Assembly: GCA_938003575.1 (NCBI GenBank) | Contig: CALKYG010000194.1 | Coordinates: 1-9,899 of the forward strand | Length of the DNA: 9,899 bases | Origin: an uncultured Alphaproteobacteria bacterium | GTDB lineage: Bacteria > Pseudomonadota > Alphaproteobacteria > Caulobacterales > Parvularculaceae | Direction: 5' to 3' | Shown: one piece after another, positions 1 to 7,211 of the stretch | How the letters are laid out: the number at the start of each line of letters is the position of its first letter | Numbering within the stretch: the first letter of the stretch is position 1 | Notes under the pieces: model-generated | Databases searched by the model: none | The model's input: the letters and a program-made list of their open reading frames with translations, nothing else | What the model was told of the DNA's origin: nothing | Translations under genes and position numbers: made by a program

Positions 1-1
1 G

Positions 2-1060
2 GGCGCCGTTCGAGAGAAGTGGCTCGCCTCGCTTTGCGATGATGTCGCCGCCCTTCGCGCGCGCGGTTGCGAGGTCGTCATCGTCACCTCCGGCGCCATT
101 GCGCTCGGACGCGGGCTTCTCAAACTGGCCGGCGCCTTGCGTCTGGACGAAAAGCAGGCGGCGTCAGCGGCGGGGCAGACTATTCTCGTCGCCGCATGGC
201 AACGCGCATTCGATCGACATGGCGTCAAAGTCGCGCAGATCCTTCTAACGCTCGACGACACCGAGAACCGACGCCGTTATCTCAACGCGCGCGCAACGTT
301 CTCGACCTTGCTCGAGCTCGGCGCGATGCCGCTCGTCAATGAAAACGACACGATTGCAACGCAGGAAATTCGCTACGGCGACAATGACCGCCTTGGGGCG
401 CATGCCGCCCAGATTGTCGGCGCTGATCTTCTCGTCATCCTGTCCGATATTGACGGCGTCTATGACAGCGACCCGCGCCGCAATGAAGGTGCGAAACATC
501 TTCCGCTGATCGAGAGGGTGACGGCCGAAATCGAGCGCGCGGCGACGGGACCCAATCCGGCGGCCGGCGTCGGCTCGGGGGGCATGGCGTCGAAGATCGC
601 CGCGGCGAAAATCGCCGGCGCTTCAGGTTGTGCGACCGTCATCGCCGCCGGTCTCGGGTTGAATCCGCTCGCCGCGATCGATAGGGGCGCGCGGGCGACC
701 CTGATCCGCCCGCAGGAGAGTCGCGAAGGCGCGCGGCGGCGATGGATTGCAGGCCGGCTGAAAGCGCTCGGGAAGGTTCATGTCGATGCCGGCGCCGCGC
801 AAGCTCTGCTGCGCGGCGCCAGCCTTCTTCCTGCGGGCGTCACGCGTGTTGAAGGCGATTTCCAGCGTGGAGACGCGGTTGAGATTGTCGATCCCGCCGG
901 CGCGGCGCTTGCGCAGGGATTGTCAGCTTACAGCGCCATTGAAGTCGCCGCGCTTGCCGGAAAAAGATCCGACGAGATAGAGAAGATTTTGGGATACCGG
1001 CGCCGCCCCGCCGTCGTTGAGAAAAACGACCTTGTGCTGAAGCGGAACGGTGATGAGTGA
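2..1060 (+). CDS. proB: Glutamate 5-kinase, 5'-truncated by the window edge
   Basis: ATP-dependent phosphorylation of glutamate to gamma-glutamyl phosphate, the first step of cytoplasmic proline synthesis. The frame is open from base 2 and gives 352 residues; the Escherichia coli enzyme has 367, so roughly the first 20-25 residues lie upstream. Seen in order: the [11 protein letters not shown] glycine loop near the start, [19 protein letters not shown], the substrate-binding block [19 protein letters not shown], the kinase motif [12 protein letters not shown], and [10 protein letters not shown]-terminal PUA domain follows over about the last 80 residues (GASLLPAGV, then FQRGDAVEI, ending with [11 protein letters not shown]). 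PUA-bearing ProB is the usual bacterial form and is normally inhibited by proline. An internal ATG at 137 is not the start, because conserved kinase sequence lies upstream of it. It overlaps proA, so the two are probably translated together. The family call is secure. Confidence 0.97.
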   Translation, partial: GAVREKWLASLCDDVAALRARGCEVVIVTSGAIALGRGLLKLAGALRLDEKQAASAAGQTILVAAWQRAFDRHGVKVAQILLTLDDTENRRRYLNARATFSTLLELGAMPLVNENDTIATQEIRYGDNDRLGAHAAQIVGADLLVILSDIDGVYDSDPRRNEGAKHLPLIERVTAEIERAATGPNPAAGVGSGGMASKIAAAKIAGASGCATVIAAGLGLNPLAAIDRGARATLIRPQESREGARRRWIAGRLKALGKVHVDAGAAQALLRGASLLPAGVTRVEGDFQRGDAVEIVDPAGAALAQGLSAYSAIEVAALAGKRSDEIEKILGYRRRPAVVEKNDLVLKRNGDE

Positions 1061-2312
1061 TACGGTTGAAAATCTGATGAAGAGGTTCGGCGCAGCCGCG
1101 CGTCCTGCCGCCGATGCGCTCCGGGAGGCGCCGACCGAAGTGAAGAACGCCGGCCTCCTGGCGGCCGCGGCCAATATCAATGCGGCCGCGGCCGAGATCC
1201 TTGAGGTCAATGCAGAAGAGGTTGATGAGGCGAGGCGACTCGCACCGTCTTTCGTCGACCGCATGACGCTGACAATGCAGCGCATCGACGATATCGTCGC
1301 CGCGCTCAGGACGGTTGCCGCATTGCCGGACCCGGTCGGCAAGATCATCGCCGAATGGCGACGGCCCAACGGGCTCGAATTCAGTCGCGTCAGGATTCCG
1401 ATCGGCGTCATCGCCGTCATTTATGAAAGTCGCCCCAACGTCACTGTCGACGCCGCCGCGATTGCGGTGAAAGCCGGAAACGCCGTCATTCTGCGTGGCG
1501 GATCGGAATGTTTCAAAACCTCGGGATTGCTTGCAGATCTGTTCCGTCGGGGTTTGACCGAGGCTGGACTTCCGGCCGACGCCGTGCAGTTCGTCAACGT
1601 GACAGATCGCGCCGCTGTCGGCATGCTGCTGGCGGGATTGGAAGGCGCAATCGACCTTGTCATCCCGCGCGGCGGCAAGTCGCTTGTCGCGCGCGTGCAG
1701 AAGGAGGCGCGCGTTGCAGTGCTGAGTCATCTCGATGGAATCTGTCACGTTTACCTTGATCGCCGCGCCGATCCGAAAAAGGCGATCGAGATCGCCGTCA
1801 ACTCGAAGATGCGGCGGACCGGCGTATGCGGCGCCGCTGAGACGCTGCTCGTCGACAGATCCGCACTCGGCGAGCTATTGCCGCCAGTTGCCGCGGCGCT
1901 TCGCCAGACGGGGTGTGAATTGCGTGGCGACAGCGAAGTGAGGACTCTCGACGCATCGATCATCCCCGCGAGCGAAGAAGATTGGTCTACAGAATATCTG
2001 GCGCCGGTCATCTCAATTGCGGCGGTCGATGGGGTCGAGGGCGCGATAGCCCATATAGCCCGTTACGGTTCATCGCATACCGAGGCGATCGTCACCGAAG
2101 ACGAGAAGGCGGCGGAGCGGTTTCTGGCCGGAGTCGACAGCGCGATCGTCCTTCATAACGCGTCGACCCAATTCGCTGATGGGGGGGAGTTCGGCTTTGG
2201 GGCCGAGATCGGCATCGCAACCGGCCGGCTCCATGCCCGTGGACCGGTCGGGGTTGAGGAATTGACGACATTCAAGACCGTGGTTCGGGGTTCGGGACAG
2301 GTCCGGCCGTGA
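1053..2312 (+). CDS. proA: Gamma-glutamyl phosphate reductase (glutamate-5-semialdehyde dehydrogenase)
   Basis: NADPH-dependent reduction of the ProB product to glutamate-5-semialdehyde, the second step of proline synthesis; it probably acts with ProB to channel the labile acyl phosphate. The protein has 419 residues (E. coli 417) and an aldehyde-dehydrogenase fold. Seen: the cofactor-domain motif [20 protein letters not shown], then [23 protein letters not shown], the catalytic cysteine C259 in [13 protein letters not shown], and the C-terminal [18 protein letters not shown] followed by ELTTFK. ATG 1053 was chosen because its ATGAGTGA overlaps the proB stop by 8 bases, a typical coupling arrangement. 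A GTG at 1050 directly before it is possible but less likely. There is no strong Shine-Dalgarno sequence, which fits coupling. No convincing intrinsic terminator follows the gene. Confidence 0.97.
   Translation: MSDTVENLMKRFGAAARPAADALREAPTEVKNAGLLAAAANINAAAAEILEVNAEEVDEARRLAPSFVDRMTLTMQRIDDIVAALRTVAALPDPVGKIIAEWRRPNGLEFSRVRIPIGVIAVIYESRPNVTVDAAAIAVKAGNAVILRGGSECFKTSGLLADLFRRGLTEAGLPADAVQFVNVTDRAAVGMLLAGLEGAIDLVIPRGGKSLVARVQKEARVAVLSHLDGICHVYLDRRADPKKAIEIAVNSKMRRTGVCGAAETLLVDRSALGELLPPVAAALRQTGCELRGDSEVRTLDASIIPASEEDWSTEYLAPVISIAAVDGVEGAIAHIARYGSSHTEAIVTEDEKAAERFLAGVDSAIVLHNASTQFADGGEFGFGAEIGIATGRLHARGPVGVEELTTFKTVVRGSGQVRP
1162..1194 (+). repeat. GC-rich inverted/direct repeat inside proA
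   Basis: The 12-mer GCGGCCGCGGCC occurs at 1161-1172 and again at 1182-1193. Because GGCCGCGGCC is its own reverse complement, the two copies can pair as an 11-bp stem (1162-1172 with 1184-1194) around an 11-base loop. It encodes two Ala-Ala-Ala-Ala runs in the N-terminal helix of ProA, so amino-acid bias alone could explain it. Confidence 0.6.
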
Positions 2313-2338
2313 ACATTAGAAGCAATTTGGCATAATAT
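2310..2338 (+). promoter_or_regulatory. Alternative, weaker promoter candidate just after proA
   Basis: TGAACA (2310-2315) and TAATAT (2333-2338) are 17 bases apart, each with 4 of 6 consensus matches. The -10 candidate lies inside the palindrome GCATAATATGC (2330-2340), so the site could equally be an operator. It would give a leader of about 130 bases before the leader peptide. This is less convincing than the 2403-2430 pair. Confidence 0.22.
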
Positions 2339-2382
2339 GCTTTATTTGGGGGCGAAAACCGTTGAACGGCGAATTTCATGGC

Positions 2383-2403
2383 GTCAGCACGCAATTTTGT
2401 GCT
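2383..2403. repeat. Dyad AGCAC-N8-GTGCT next to the candidate -35 box
   Basis: AGCAC (2386-2390) and GTGCT (2399-2403) are inverted around an A/T-rich centre and touch the -35 candidate. The element opens with GTCAGCA, which recurs at 2439. Repressor or activator binding is possible. It does not fit the Lrp consensus spacing as I know it, so no regulator is named. Confidence 0.3.
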
Positions 2404-2430
2404 TGCCAGAACCGGCCTTCGTGGTTTAAC
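2403..2430 (+). promoter_or_regulatory. Candidate sigma-70 promoter for the ilv operon
   Basis: A -35-like TTGCCA (2403-2408, 5 of 6 matches to TTGACA) is followed after 16 bases by a -10-like TTTAAC (2425-2430, 4 of 6 matches to TATAAT). Transcription would start near 2437, leaving about 40 bases before the leader-peptide ATG at 2478, a sensible length for an attenuated leader. The call rests on hexamer matching only. Confidence 0.4.
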
Positions 2431-2438
2431 GATCGCAA

Positions 2439-2453
2439 GTCAGCATTTTGCTG
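2439..2453. repeat. Second GTCAGCA dyad, CAGCA-TTT-TGCTG
   Basis: CAGCA (2441-2445) and TGCTG (2449-2453) are inverted around TTT. With the preceding GT the site repeats GTCAGCA, exactly 56 bases after the first copy. It lies just past the predicted transcription start, so it could be an operator or a small hairpin at the 5' end of the leader RNA. Confidence 0.3.
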
Positions 2454-2477
2454 CATTGCAACGGATTGGGCGCGCGG

Positions 2478-2615
2478 ATGCGTACGCTGATGGAAACGGC
2501 AGTTCTCGACGGGGCGGGCTTCGCGGTCGGGCCCTGTTTCGCCGCTCTTCTTCTCCTTCTCGTCGTACCGCTTATCGGCCTCCCTCGGGGAGCGGCGATG
2601 GAGAGAGCGCGCTAG
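2478..2615 (+). CDS. Branched-chain amino acid leader peptide (attenuator, ilv operon)
   Basis: A 45-codon reading frame from ATG 2478 to TAG 2613-2615, not homologous to a large protein. Codons 24-35 read LLLLLVVPLIGL: five consecutive Leu, two Val, then Leu, Ile, Leu. In total it has nine Leu, four Val and one Ile. The stop lies 26 bases before a strong intrinsic terminator and 81 bases before the ilvD ATG, the standard geometry for ribosome-mediated attenuation. The product itself probably has no function; ribosome stalling on scarce Leu-, Val- or Ile-tRNA would favour read-through. The Shine-Dalgarno sequence is weak and an in-frame ATG at 2490 is an alternative start, but the control codons are the same either way. 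A short hydrophobic membrane peptide is a less likely reading. Confidence 0.85.
   Translation: MRTLMETAVLDGAGFAVGPCFAALLLLLVVPLIGLPRGAAMERAR
2568..2595 (+). promoter_or_regulatory. Putative pause (1:2) hairpin in the leader RNA
   Basis: Two mutually exclusive small helices can sequester the antiterminator strand. One is CTCCC (2580-2584) with GGGAG (2588-2592) around a 3-base loop. The other is CCGCTT (2568-2573) with GGAGCGG (2590-2595 paired, one G-U). Both lie over codons directly after the Leu/Val run, so a ribosome stalled there would mask or disrupt them. This is inferred from base pairing by eye. Confidence 0.45.
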
Positions 2616-2652
2616 GGATTTAAAGCGACGAACACCTCCAGAAGCCCGCTCC
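2589..2652 (+). promoter_or_regulatory. Putative antiterminator (2:3) pairing
   Basis: GGAGCGG (2589-2595) is perfectly complementary to CCGCTCC (2646-2652), which includes most of the left arm of the terminator. A second, nested helix is possible between GGAG (2600-2603) and CTCC (2636-2639). Forming this structure would prevent the terminator. A ribosome stalled on the Leu/Val codons (2547-2567) would leave 2589-2595 free to pair. Confidence 0.6.
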
Positions 2653-2673
2653 GAAAAGAGCGGGCTTTGTTTT
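2642..2673 (+). terminator. Intrinsic terminator of the ilv attenuator
   Basis: Perfect 10-bp stem: AAGCCCGCTC (2642-2651) and GAGCGGGCTT (2658-2667) around the loop CGAAAA, followed by TGTTTT (2668-2673). It stands between the leader-peptide stop and the ilvD ribosome site, so it would cut transcription before the structural genes. Its left arm overlaps the antiterminator pairing. Confidence 0.9.
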
Positions 2674-2686
2674 CGCGGCTGATTTC

Positions 2687-2690
2687 AGGA
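2687..2690 (+). promoter_or_regulatory. ilvD ribosome binding site
   Basis: AGGA lies 6 bases before ATG 2697. It fixes the ilvD start there rather than at the in-frame TTG at 2667, which sits inside the terminator and has no ribosome site. Confidence 0.8.
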
Positions 2691-2696
2691 AAGCGA

Positions 2697-4373
2697 ATGA
2701 CCAGGCAAGAACAAAGACGTTCACATGCGATAACGAGAGGCCCCGCGAGAGCGCCGGCGCGAGCGATGCTGCGCGGCGCAGGCCTCACGGACGACGACTT
2801 CTCGCGTCCGCTGATCGCCGTTGTCAACACATGGTCGACGGTGACGCCGTGCAATCTTCATCTAGGCGCGCTTTCCGAACCAGTTCGCGAGGGCGTGCGC
2901 GCCGGCGGCGGAACGCCCATCGACTTCAATACGATCGTTGTATCCGATGGCGTCACGATGGGCGCGGACGGCATGCGCGCCTCGCTCATCTCGCGAGAGG
3001 TGATTGCGGATTCGATCGAACTCGCCGTGCGCGGACACTCGCTCGACGGCGCAATCATTCTCGTTGGTTGCGACAAGACAATCCCTGCCGCTGCAATGGC
3101 GCTCGCCCGGCTCGATATTCCCGGAATCGTCTTTTACGGCGGCACGATTCTGCCTGGCCGCTGCGGCGAAAAGGATGTTTCGATTCAGGACGTGTTCGAG
3201 GCGGTCGGCGCGCATGCGGCGGGAACGATCGACGATGCGGAGCTTGACGCGATAGAGCGCGCAGCGTGTCCGGGCGCCGGCGCATGCGGAGGGCAATTCA
3301 CGGCGAACACGATGGCGATGGCGCTCGCCTTTCTCGGTCTTGCGCCGTTCGGCGCCGGAGACGTGCCTGCCGTCGATCCGAAAAAAGCGGCGGAAGCCGA
3401 GCGCTGCGGGCGCCTTGCGGCGGCGCAGACGCTCGCAGGCGAAAGCGCGCGCAGCTACATCACGCCGGCGTCCCTGCGCAACGCTGCGACCGCTGTTGTC
3501 GCGAGCGGGGGTTCGACGAACGCCGTGCTGCATCTTGCCGCGATCGCCGCTGAAGCAGGCGTTCCCTTCTCAATCGACATCTTCGATACGCTCTCGCGCG
3601 AGACGCCGGTGATCACCGATCTCAAGCCGGGCGGGAAATATCTCGCGCGCGATCTCTACGCCGCCGGGGGCCTGCGCCTATTCGGTTCACGATTGAAGGA
3701 TGCGGGTGGAATTGAAGATGCGCCAACCGTCAGCGGAAAGTCGCTGTTTGAGGAATTCGCCGAAGCGGCGGAAACACCCGGTCAGCGCGTCATCAGCAGC
3801 GTCGACAAGCCATTCAAGGCGACGGGCGGCCTGAGGATCCTTTACGGCGACGTCGCGCCAGACGGGGCGGTGTTGAAAACCGCCGGCTATGGCGACGGAT
3901 CGTTTGAAGGACGCGCGCGCGTCTTTGAATGCGAGGAAGACGCTTTCGCCGCCGTCGCGAAGAGGGAGATCAAGGCGGGAGACGTCGTCGTCATCCGTTA
4001 TGAGGGGCCGAGGGGCGGGCCCGGCATGCGCGAAATGCTTGGCGTCACCGCCGCGCTCGCAGGTCAGGGGCTCGCAGGAAAAGTCGCGCTTTTGACGGAT
4101 GGACGTTTCTCCGGCGCGAGCCACGGCTTCGTGATTGGACACATTTCGCCCGAAGCGGCGACGGGCGGCCCCATCGCTTTGCTGAGGGACGGCGACGTCA
4201 TCCGTATTGACGCTGAAGCGCGCCGCATCGACGCCGATGTCGACTGGACGGCGCGTCGCGCCGGTTTCACGCCCCGTGCGCCGAAGCGGCTCGGCGGCGC
4301 GTTCGACAAATATGCGCGCCTCGTTTCATCGGCGTCAAAGGGCGCCGTCACCACGCAATCAGCAGCTGACTGA
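2697..4373 (+). CDS. ilvD: Dihydroxy-acid dehydratase, short [2Fe-2S]-type
   Basis: Dehydrates 2,3-dihydroxyisovalerate and 2,3-dihydroxy-3-methylvalerate to the 2-keto precursors of valine/leucine and isoleucine, using an Fe-S cluster and Mg2+. The protein has 558 residues, nearer the ~560-residue plant/actinobacterial-like form than the ~615-residue E. coli form. Seen: the N-terminal [15 protein letters not shown]; cluster cysteines C52 (TPCNLH), C125 (VGCDKTIPA) and C197 ([12 protein letters not shown]); [12 protein letters not shown] and [10 protein letters not shown]; and the C-terminal [11 protein letters not shown] with the presumed catalytic serine S472. Having GACGG where E. coli IlvD has CGSCSG fits a [2Fe-2S] rather than [4Fe-4S] cluster; that is an inference from family knowledge. 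It is the first structural gene after the attenuator and is followed 16 bases later by ilvC. EDD is a paralogue, but the motifs and operon partners point to IlvD. Confidence 0.96.
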   Translation: MTRQEQRRSHAITRGPARAPARAMLRGAGLTDDDFSRPLIAVVNTWSTVTPCNLHLGALSEPVREGVRAGGGTPIDFNTIVVSDGVTMGADGMRASLISREVIADSIELAVRGHSLDGAIILVGCDKTIPAAAMALARLDIPGIVFYGGTILPGRCGEKDVSIQDVFEAVGAHAAGTIDDAELDAIERAACPGAGACGGQFTANTMAMALAFLGLAPFGAGDVPAVDPKKAAEAERCGRLAAAQTLAGESARSYITPASLRNAATAVVASGGSTNAVLHLAAIAAEAGVPFSIDIFDTLSRETPVITDLKPGGKYLARDLYAAGGLRLFGSRLKDAGGIEDAPTVSGKSLFEEFAEAAETPGQRVISSVDKPFKATGGLRILYGDVAPDGAVLKTAGYGDGSFEGRARVFECEEDAFAAVAKREIKAGDVVVIRYEGPRGGPGMREMLGVTAALAGQGLAGKVALLTDGRFSGASHGFVIGHISPEAATGGPIALLRDGDVIRIDAEARRIDADVDWTARRAGFTPRAPKRLGGAFDKYARLVSSASKGAVTTQSAAD

Positions 4374-4389
4374 CCAATCGGAGCAATCA

Positions 4390-5400
4390 ATGAAAGTCTA
4401 CACGGAACAGGACGCCAATCCCGCGGCGGTTAAGGCGGCGCCGGTCGCGGTCATCGGATACGGCAGCCAGGGGCGCGCCCACGCGATGAATCTGAAGGCG
4501 TCGGGCTGCAACGTCGTGGTCGGCCTGCGTGACGGCGCCAGGACGGCGGAGAACGCGCGGGCCGACGGGCTAGAGGTCGCTTCGATTGCGAAGGCTGTCG
4601 CCGGCGCAAAGCTCGTCGCCATGCTGACGCCGGACATGAGCCATGAGAAAGTCTTCAACGATGAAGTCGCCCCCAATCTCCAACCCGGCGCCGCGCTTCT
4701 TTTCGCGCACGGCTTCACCGTTCTTTACGGCCGCGTGAAAGCGCCGGAGAACGTTGACGTCATCATGGTCGCCCCCAAGGGCCCCGGCGATCTTGTCCGC
4801 CGCGAGTACCAACGCGGACGGGGAGTTCCCTGCCTTTTCGCCGTGCATCAGGATGCGACCGGAACGGCGAAGGCGCGCGCGCTCGCCTATGCGAGTCTCA
4901 TCGGCGGAACTGTTGCGGGCGCGATCGAGACGACGTTCCGTGAAGAAACGGAAACCGACCTTTTTGGAGAGCAAGCCGTGCTGTGCGGCGGCGCGACAGA
5001 GCTCGTGATAGCCGGATATGAGACGCTTGTCGAAGCCGGATACCAGCCGGAGATCGCCTATTATGAGTGCCTTCACGAGTTGAAGCTCATCGTCGATCTT
5101 CTTTATGAAGGGGGCATCGCCAAGATGCACGACTTCATCTCGGAGACCGCGAAGTACGGCGATCTGGTGTCTGGTCCGCGCGTCATCAACGCCGAGACGA
5201 AGCAGCGAATGCGCGAAGTTCTCAAAGACATTCAGACCGGCAATTTTGCGCGTGACTGGATCCTTGAAAATCAGGCGGGCAAGCCGCGCTATCAGCAATT
5301 GCTGGCTGCGGATCTCAATCACCCGATCGAGAAGACCGGTAGGGAGCTTCGCGCGCGCATGTCGTGGCTGAAGCCCGGCGCCAATACAAAGGACGACTGA
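4390..5400 (+). CDS. ilvC: Ketol-acid reductoisomerase, class I
   Basis: Mg2+-dependent isomerisation and NAD(P)H reduction of acetolactate or acetohydroxybutyrate to the dihydroxy acids used by IlvD. The protein has 336 residues, the single-knot class I size (class II, as in E. coli, has about 490). Seen: the Rossmann motif [14 protein letters not shown], a cofactor-specificity loop LRDGART at residues 46-52, [15 protein letters not shown], the metal-ligand block [14 protein letters not shown] and [19 protein letters not shown], and the substrate serine in ISETAKYG. The loop has Ala50 where many NADPH enzymes have Ser (LRxGSxS). The C-terminal [18 protein letters not shown] and LENQAGKP blocks look unlike common alphaproteobacterial IlvC from memory. 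The start is set by GGAG at 4380-4383, 6 bases before the ATG; longer in-frame extensions only reach into ilvD. Its TGA shares one base with the ilvB ATG. Confidence 0.97.
   Translation: MKVYTEQDANPAAVKAAPVAVIGYGSQGRAHAMNLKASGCNVVVGLRDGARTAENARADGLEVASIAKAVAGAKLVAMLTPDMSHEKVFNDEVAPNLQPGAALLFAHGFTVLYGRVKAPENVDVIMVAPKGPGDLVRREYQRGRGVPCLFAVHQDATGTAKARALAYASLIGGTVAGAIETTFREETETDLFGEQAVLCGGATELVIAGYETLVEAGYQPEIAYYECLHELKLIVDLLYEGGIAKMHDFISETAKYGDLVSGPRVINAETKQRMREVLKDIQTGNFARDWILENQAGKPRYQQLLAADLNHPIEKTGRELRARMSWLKPGANTKDD
5388..5393 (+). promoter_or_regulatory. ilvB ribosome binding site
   Basis: AAAGGA lies 6 bases before ATG 5400, inside the last codons of ilvC. It decides for the 5400 start over the in-frame ATG-like codon at 5364, which lies within ilvC. 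Confidence 0.8.
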
Positions 5401-7211
5401 TGTCTGCGACGGCGGAAAAGGCAAAATCGGCGGCCAGGCCGCAACCGGGGTCCGTCTCAAAGTCAGGCGCCGAGCTTTTGCTTGACGCGCTTGAAGAGCA
5501 GGGGGTCGATGTGATCTTCGGCTATCCGGGCGGCGCCGTCCTGCCGATCTATGACGCGCTCTACAAGCGCGACACGATCCGGCATGTCCTCGTCCGTCAT
5601 GAGCAGGGCGCTGTTCATGCCGCGGAAGGTTACGCGCGTTCGACCGGCAAGGTCGGCGTCGTGCTCGTCACGTCCGGTCCCGGCGCGACGAACGTCGTTA
5701 CCGGGCTTGCCGACGCCCTTCTCGATTCGATCCCGCTTGTCTGCATCACCGGGCAGGTTGCGCGGGCCCTTATCGGCACCGACGCCTTTCAGGAATGCGA
5801 TACGGTCGGCATCACGCGCTCCTGCACGAAGTATAATTATCTTGTGCCTTCAGCGCACAAGCTCGCGGGCGCCGTGCATGAAGCGTTTCACATCGCGCGC
5901 AACGGCCGTCCGGGACCTGTCGTCATCGACATTCCGAAGGACGTGCAGTTCGAAGAAGCGCTCTACACGGCGCGCGCCGAAGCCAAGAATCGCAATTGCA
6001 TCACGACGCCGCCGATCAATCCGCTGGAGATCGAGCGTGCGGTTGACCTGATGCGACATGCGCGCCGGCCCGTACTGTACACTGGAGGCGGCGTCATTAA
6101 TTCGGGTCGAGCCGCGTCGGAAACGCTTCGCACGCTCGCGCGCGAGACCGCTATTCCCGTCACATCGACTTTGATGGGACTTGGGGCTTTTCCAGCTTCC
6201 GATCCGCAATGGCTCGGAATGCTTGGCATGCATGGAAGCTTTGAAGCAAACAGCGCCATGCATGATTGCGATCTGATGATCGCAGTGGGTGCGCGTTTCG
6301 ACGATCGCATCACCGGGAGGCTGGACGCCTTTTCGCCCGGTTCACGCAAGATTCATATCGACATCGACCCGTCTTCGATCAACAAGAATGTCCGCGTCGA
6401 TCTTGGTATTGTCGGCGACTGCGGCGCGGTGATGGAGGCGCTCCTTGCCGAATGGCGCCGCCGCAACGGCAGCGACCCTTATGACGCCAAGCGCACGGAC
6501 GCTTGGCGAAAGCAGATCGAGGCGTGGCGCGCGAAAAAGTCGTTCAGCTATCAGCCCAGCCAAACGCGCATCAAACCGCAATTCGCCATCGAACGCCTAT
6601 TCGCCCTGACGCGAGGGCTTGACGTCTATGTGACGACGGAGGTCGGCCAGCATCAGATGTGGGCGGCCCAGCATTTTCATTTCGACGAACCGAACCGTTG
6701 GATGACGTCCGGCGGCCTCGGCACAATGGGCTACGGTCTTCCGGCCGCGATCGGCGTGCAGGCGGCGCACCCTCTCTCCCTCGTCATCGACATCGCGGGC
6801 GACGCTTCGGTCCAGATGACCATGCAGGAGATGTCGACGGCGGTTCAGCACGATCTGCCGGTCAAGATTTTCATCCTCAACAACGCCTATCTCGGAATGG
6901 TGCGACAGTGGCAGGAACTGCTCCACGGCGGGCGCTATTCCCATTCATATTCATCGAGCCTTCCCGACTTCGTGAAGCTCGCGGAAGCATACGGCGCGGT
7001 CGGCGTTCGCGCCGAGACGCCCGATGAACTCGATTCGAAAATCGTCGATATGATCAGTGTGAAGAAGCCCGTCATCTTCGACTGCGTCGTCACGCAGGAG
7101 GAAAACGTCTTCCCGATGATACCTTCCGGCGCTGCGCATAATGAAATGCTGTTCGGCCGCCGCCATGCGGCCGGTTATGACGTTTCCGATGAAGGACGGG
7201 CGCTGGTGTGA
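5400..7211 (+). CDS. ilvB: Acetolactate synthase, large catalytic subunit
   Basis: Thiamine-diphosphate/FAD enzyme that condenses pyruvate with pyruvate or 2-ketobutyrate, the committed step to valine/leucine or isoleucine. The protein has 603 residues and three domains. The N-terminal pyrimidine-binding domain has FGYPGGAVLPIYDAL and the catalytic glutamate E68 in RHEQGAVHAAEGYAR, then TSGPGATN. The central FAD-linked domain includes GARFDDRITG. The C-terminal pyrophosphate domain has GDAS (467-470) to the Asn pair N494-N495, i.e. the GDG-x-NN motif with Ala for the second Gly, as in many alphaproteobacterial relatives. NNAYLGMVRQWQ carries the Met/Trp pair typical of true AHAS, which argues against catabolic AlsS or oxalyl-CoA/glyoxylate carboligase. 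The first ~20 residues (SATAEKAKSAARPQPGS) look like a disordered extension. It overlaps ilvC by one base and ilvN by four. ilvI would be an equally valid symbol. Confidence 0.96.
   Translation: MSATAEKAKSAARPQPGSVSKSGAELLLDALEEQGVDVIFGYPGGAVLPIYDALYKRDTIRHVLVRHEQGAVHAAEGYARSTGKVGVVLVTSGPGATNVVTGLADALLDSIPLVCITGQVARALIGTDAFQECDTVGITRSCTKYNYLVPSAHKLAGAVHEAFHIARNGRPGPVVIDIPKDVQFEEALYTARAEAKNRNCITTPPINPLEIERAVDLMRHARRPVLYTGGGVINSGRAASETLRTLARETAIPVTSTLMGLGAFPASDPQWLGMLGMHGSFEANSAMHDCDLMIAVGARFDDRITGRLDAFSPGSRKIHIDIDPSSINKNVRVDLGIVGDCGAVMEALLAEWRRRNGSDPYDAKRTDAWRKQIEAWRAKKSFSYQPSQTRIKPQFAIERLFALTRGLDVYVTTEVGQHQMWAAQHFHFDEPNRWMTSGGLGTMGYGLPAAIGVQAAHPLSLVIDIAGDASVQMTMQEMSTAVQHDLPVKIFILNNAYLGMVRQWQELLHGGRYSHSYSSSLPDFVKLAEAYGAVGVRAETPDELDSKIVDMISVKKPVIFDCVVTQEENVFPMIPSGAAHNEMLFGRRHAAGYDVSDEGRALV

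Larger units (their letters stand above)
2313..2477 (+). promoter_or_regulatory. Regulatory gap between proA and the ilv leader peptide
   Basis: This stretch holds no credible protein gene. It is visibly richer in A+T than the flanking genes and carries promoter-like hexamers and several short dyads, listed separately. They include the 11-base palindrome GCATA-A-TATGC (2330-2340) and the small dyad CCGTT-G-AACGG (2359-2369). The second is too small and has no T-tract, so I do not call it a proA terminator. Read-through from proBA into the ilv leader cannot be excluded from sequence alone. Confidence 0.6.

Noticed and set aside
840..1748. 302-codon antisense ORF opposite proB/proA
   Set aside because: It spans two genuine genes on the other strand, has low-complexity Arg/Asp-rich content and shows no recognisable domain.
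2359..2369. CCGTT-G-AACGG as a proA terminator
   Set aside because: The stem is too short for a stable hairpin and no T-run follows.
2378..2623. 81-codon + strand ORF in the proA-ilvD gap
   Set aside because: It is in a different frame from the leader peptide, would cover the promoter candidate, and is Arg/Ser-rich without motifs. The Leu/Val-rich frame from 2478 explains the region better.
2667..2699. Upstream TTG start for ilvD adding ten residues
   Set aside because: The TTG lies in the terminator's 3' arm, has no ribosome site, and the extra residues are not part of the family's N-terminus. AGGA at 2687-2690 supports ATG 2697.
2612..2854. 80-codon antisense ORF across the terminator and ilvD start
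   Set aside because: It overlaps the attenuator terminator and the ilvD 5' end, and no motif supports it.
4207..4389. N-terminal extension of ilvC from an ATG inside ilvD
   Set aside because: The extension is the out-of-frame shadow of the ilvD C-terminus. Family homology starts at MKVY from ATG 4390, which has its own GGAG.
4570..5460. 296-codon antisense ORF opposite ilvC and the start of ilvB
   Set aside because: It is a shadow of the ilvC frame, with no ribosome site or family motif.
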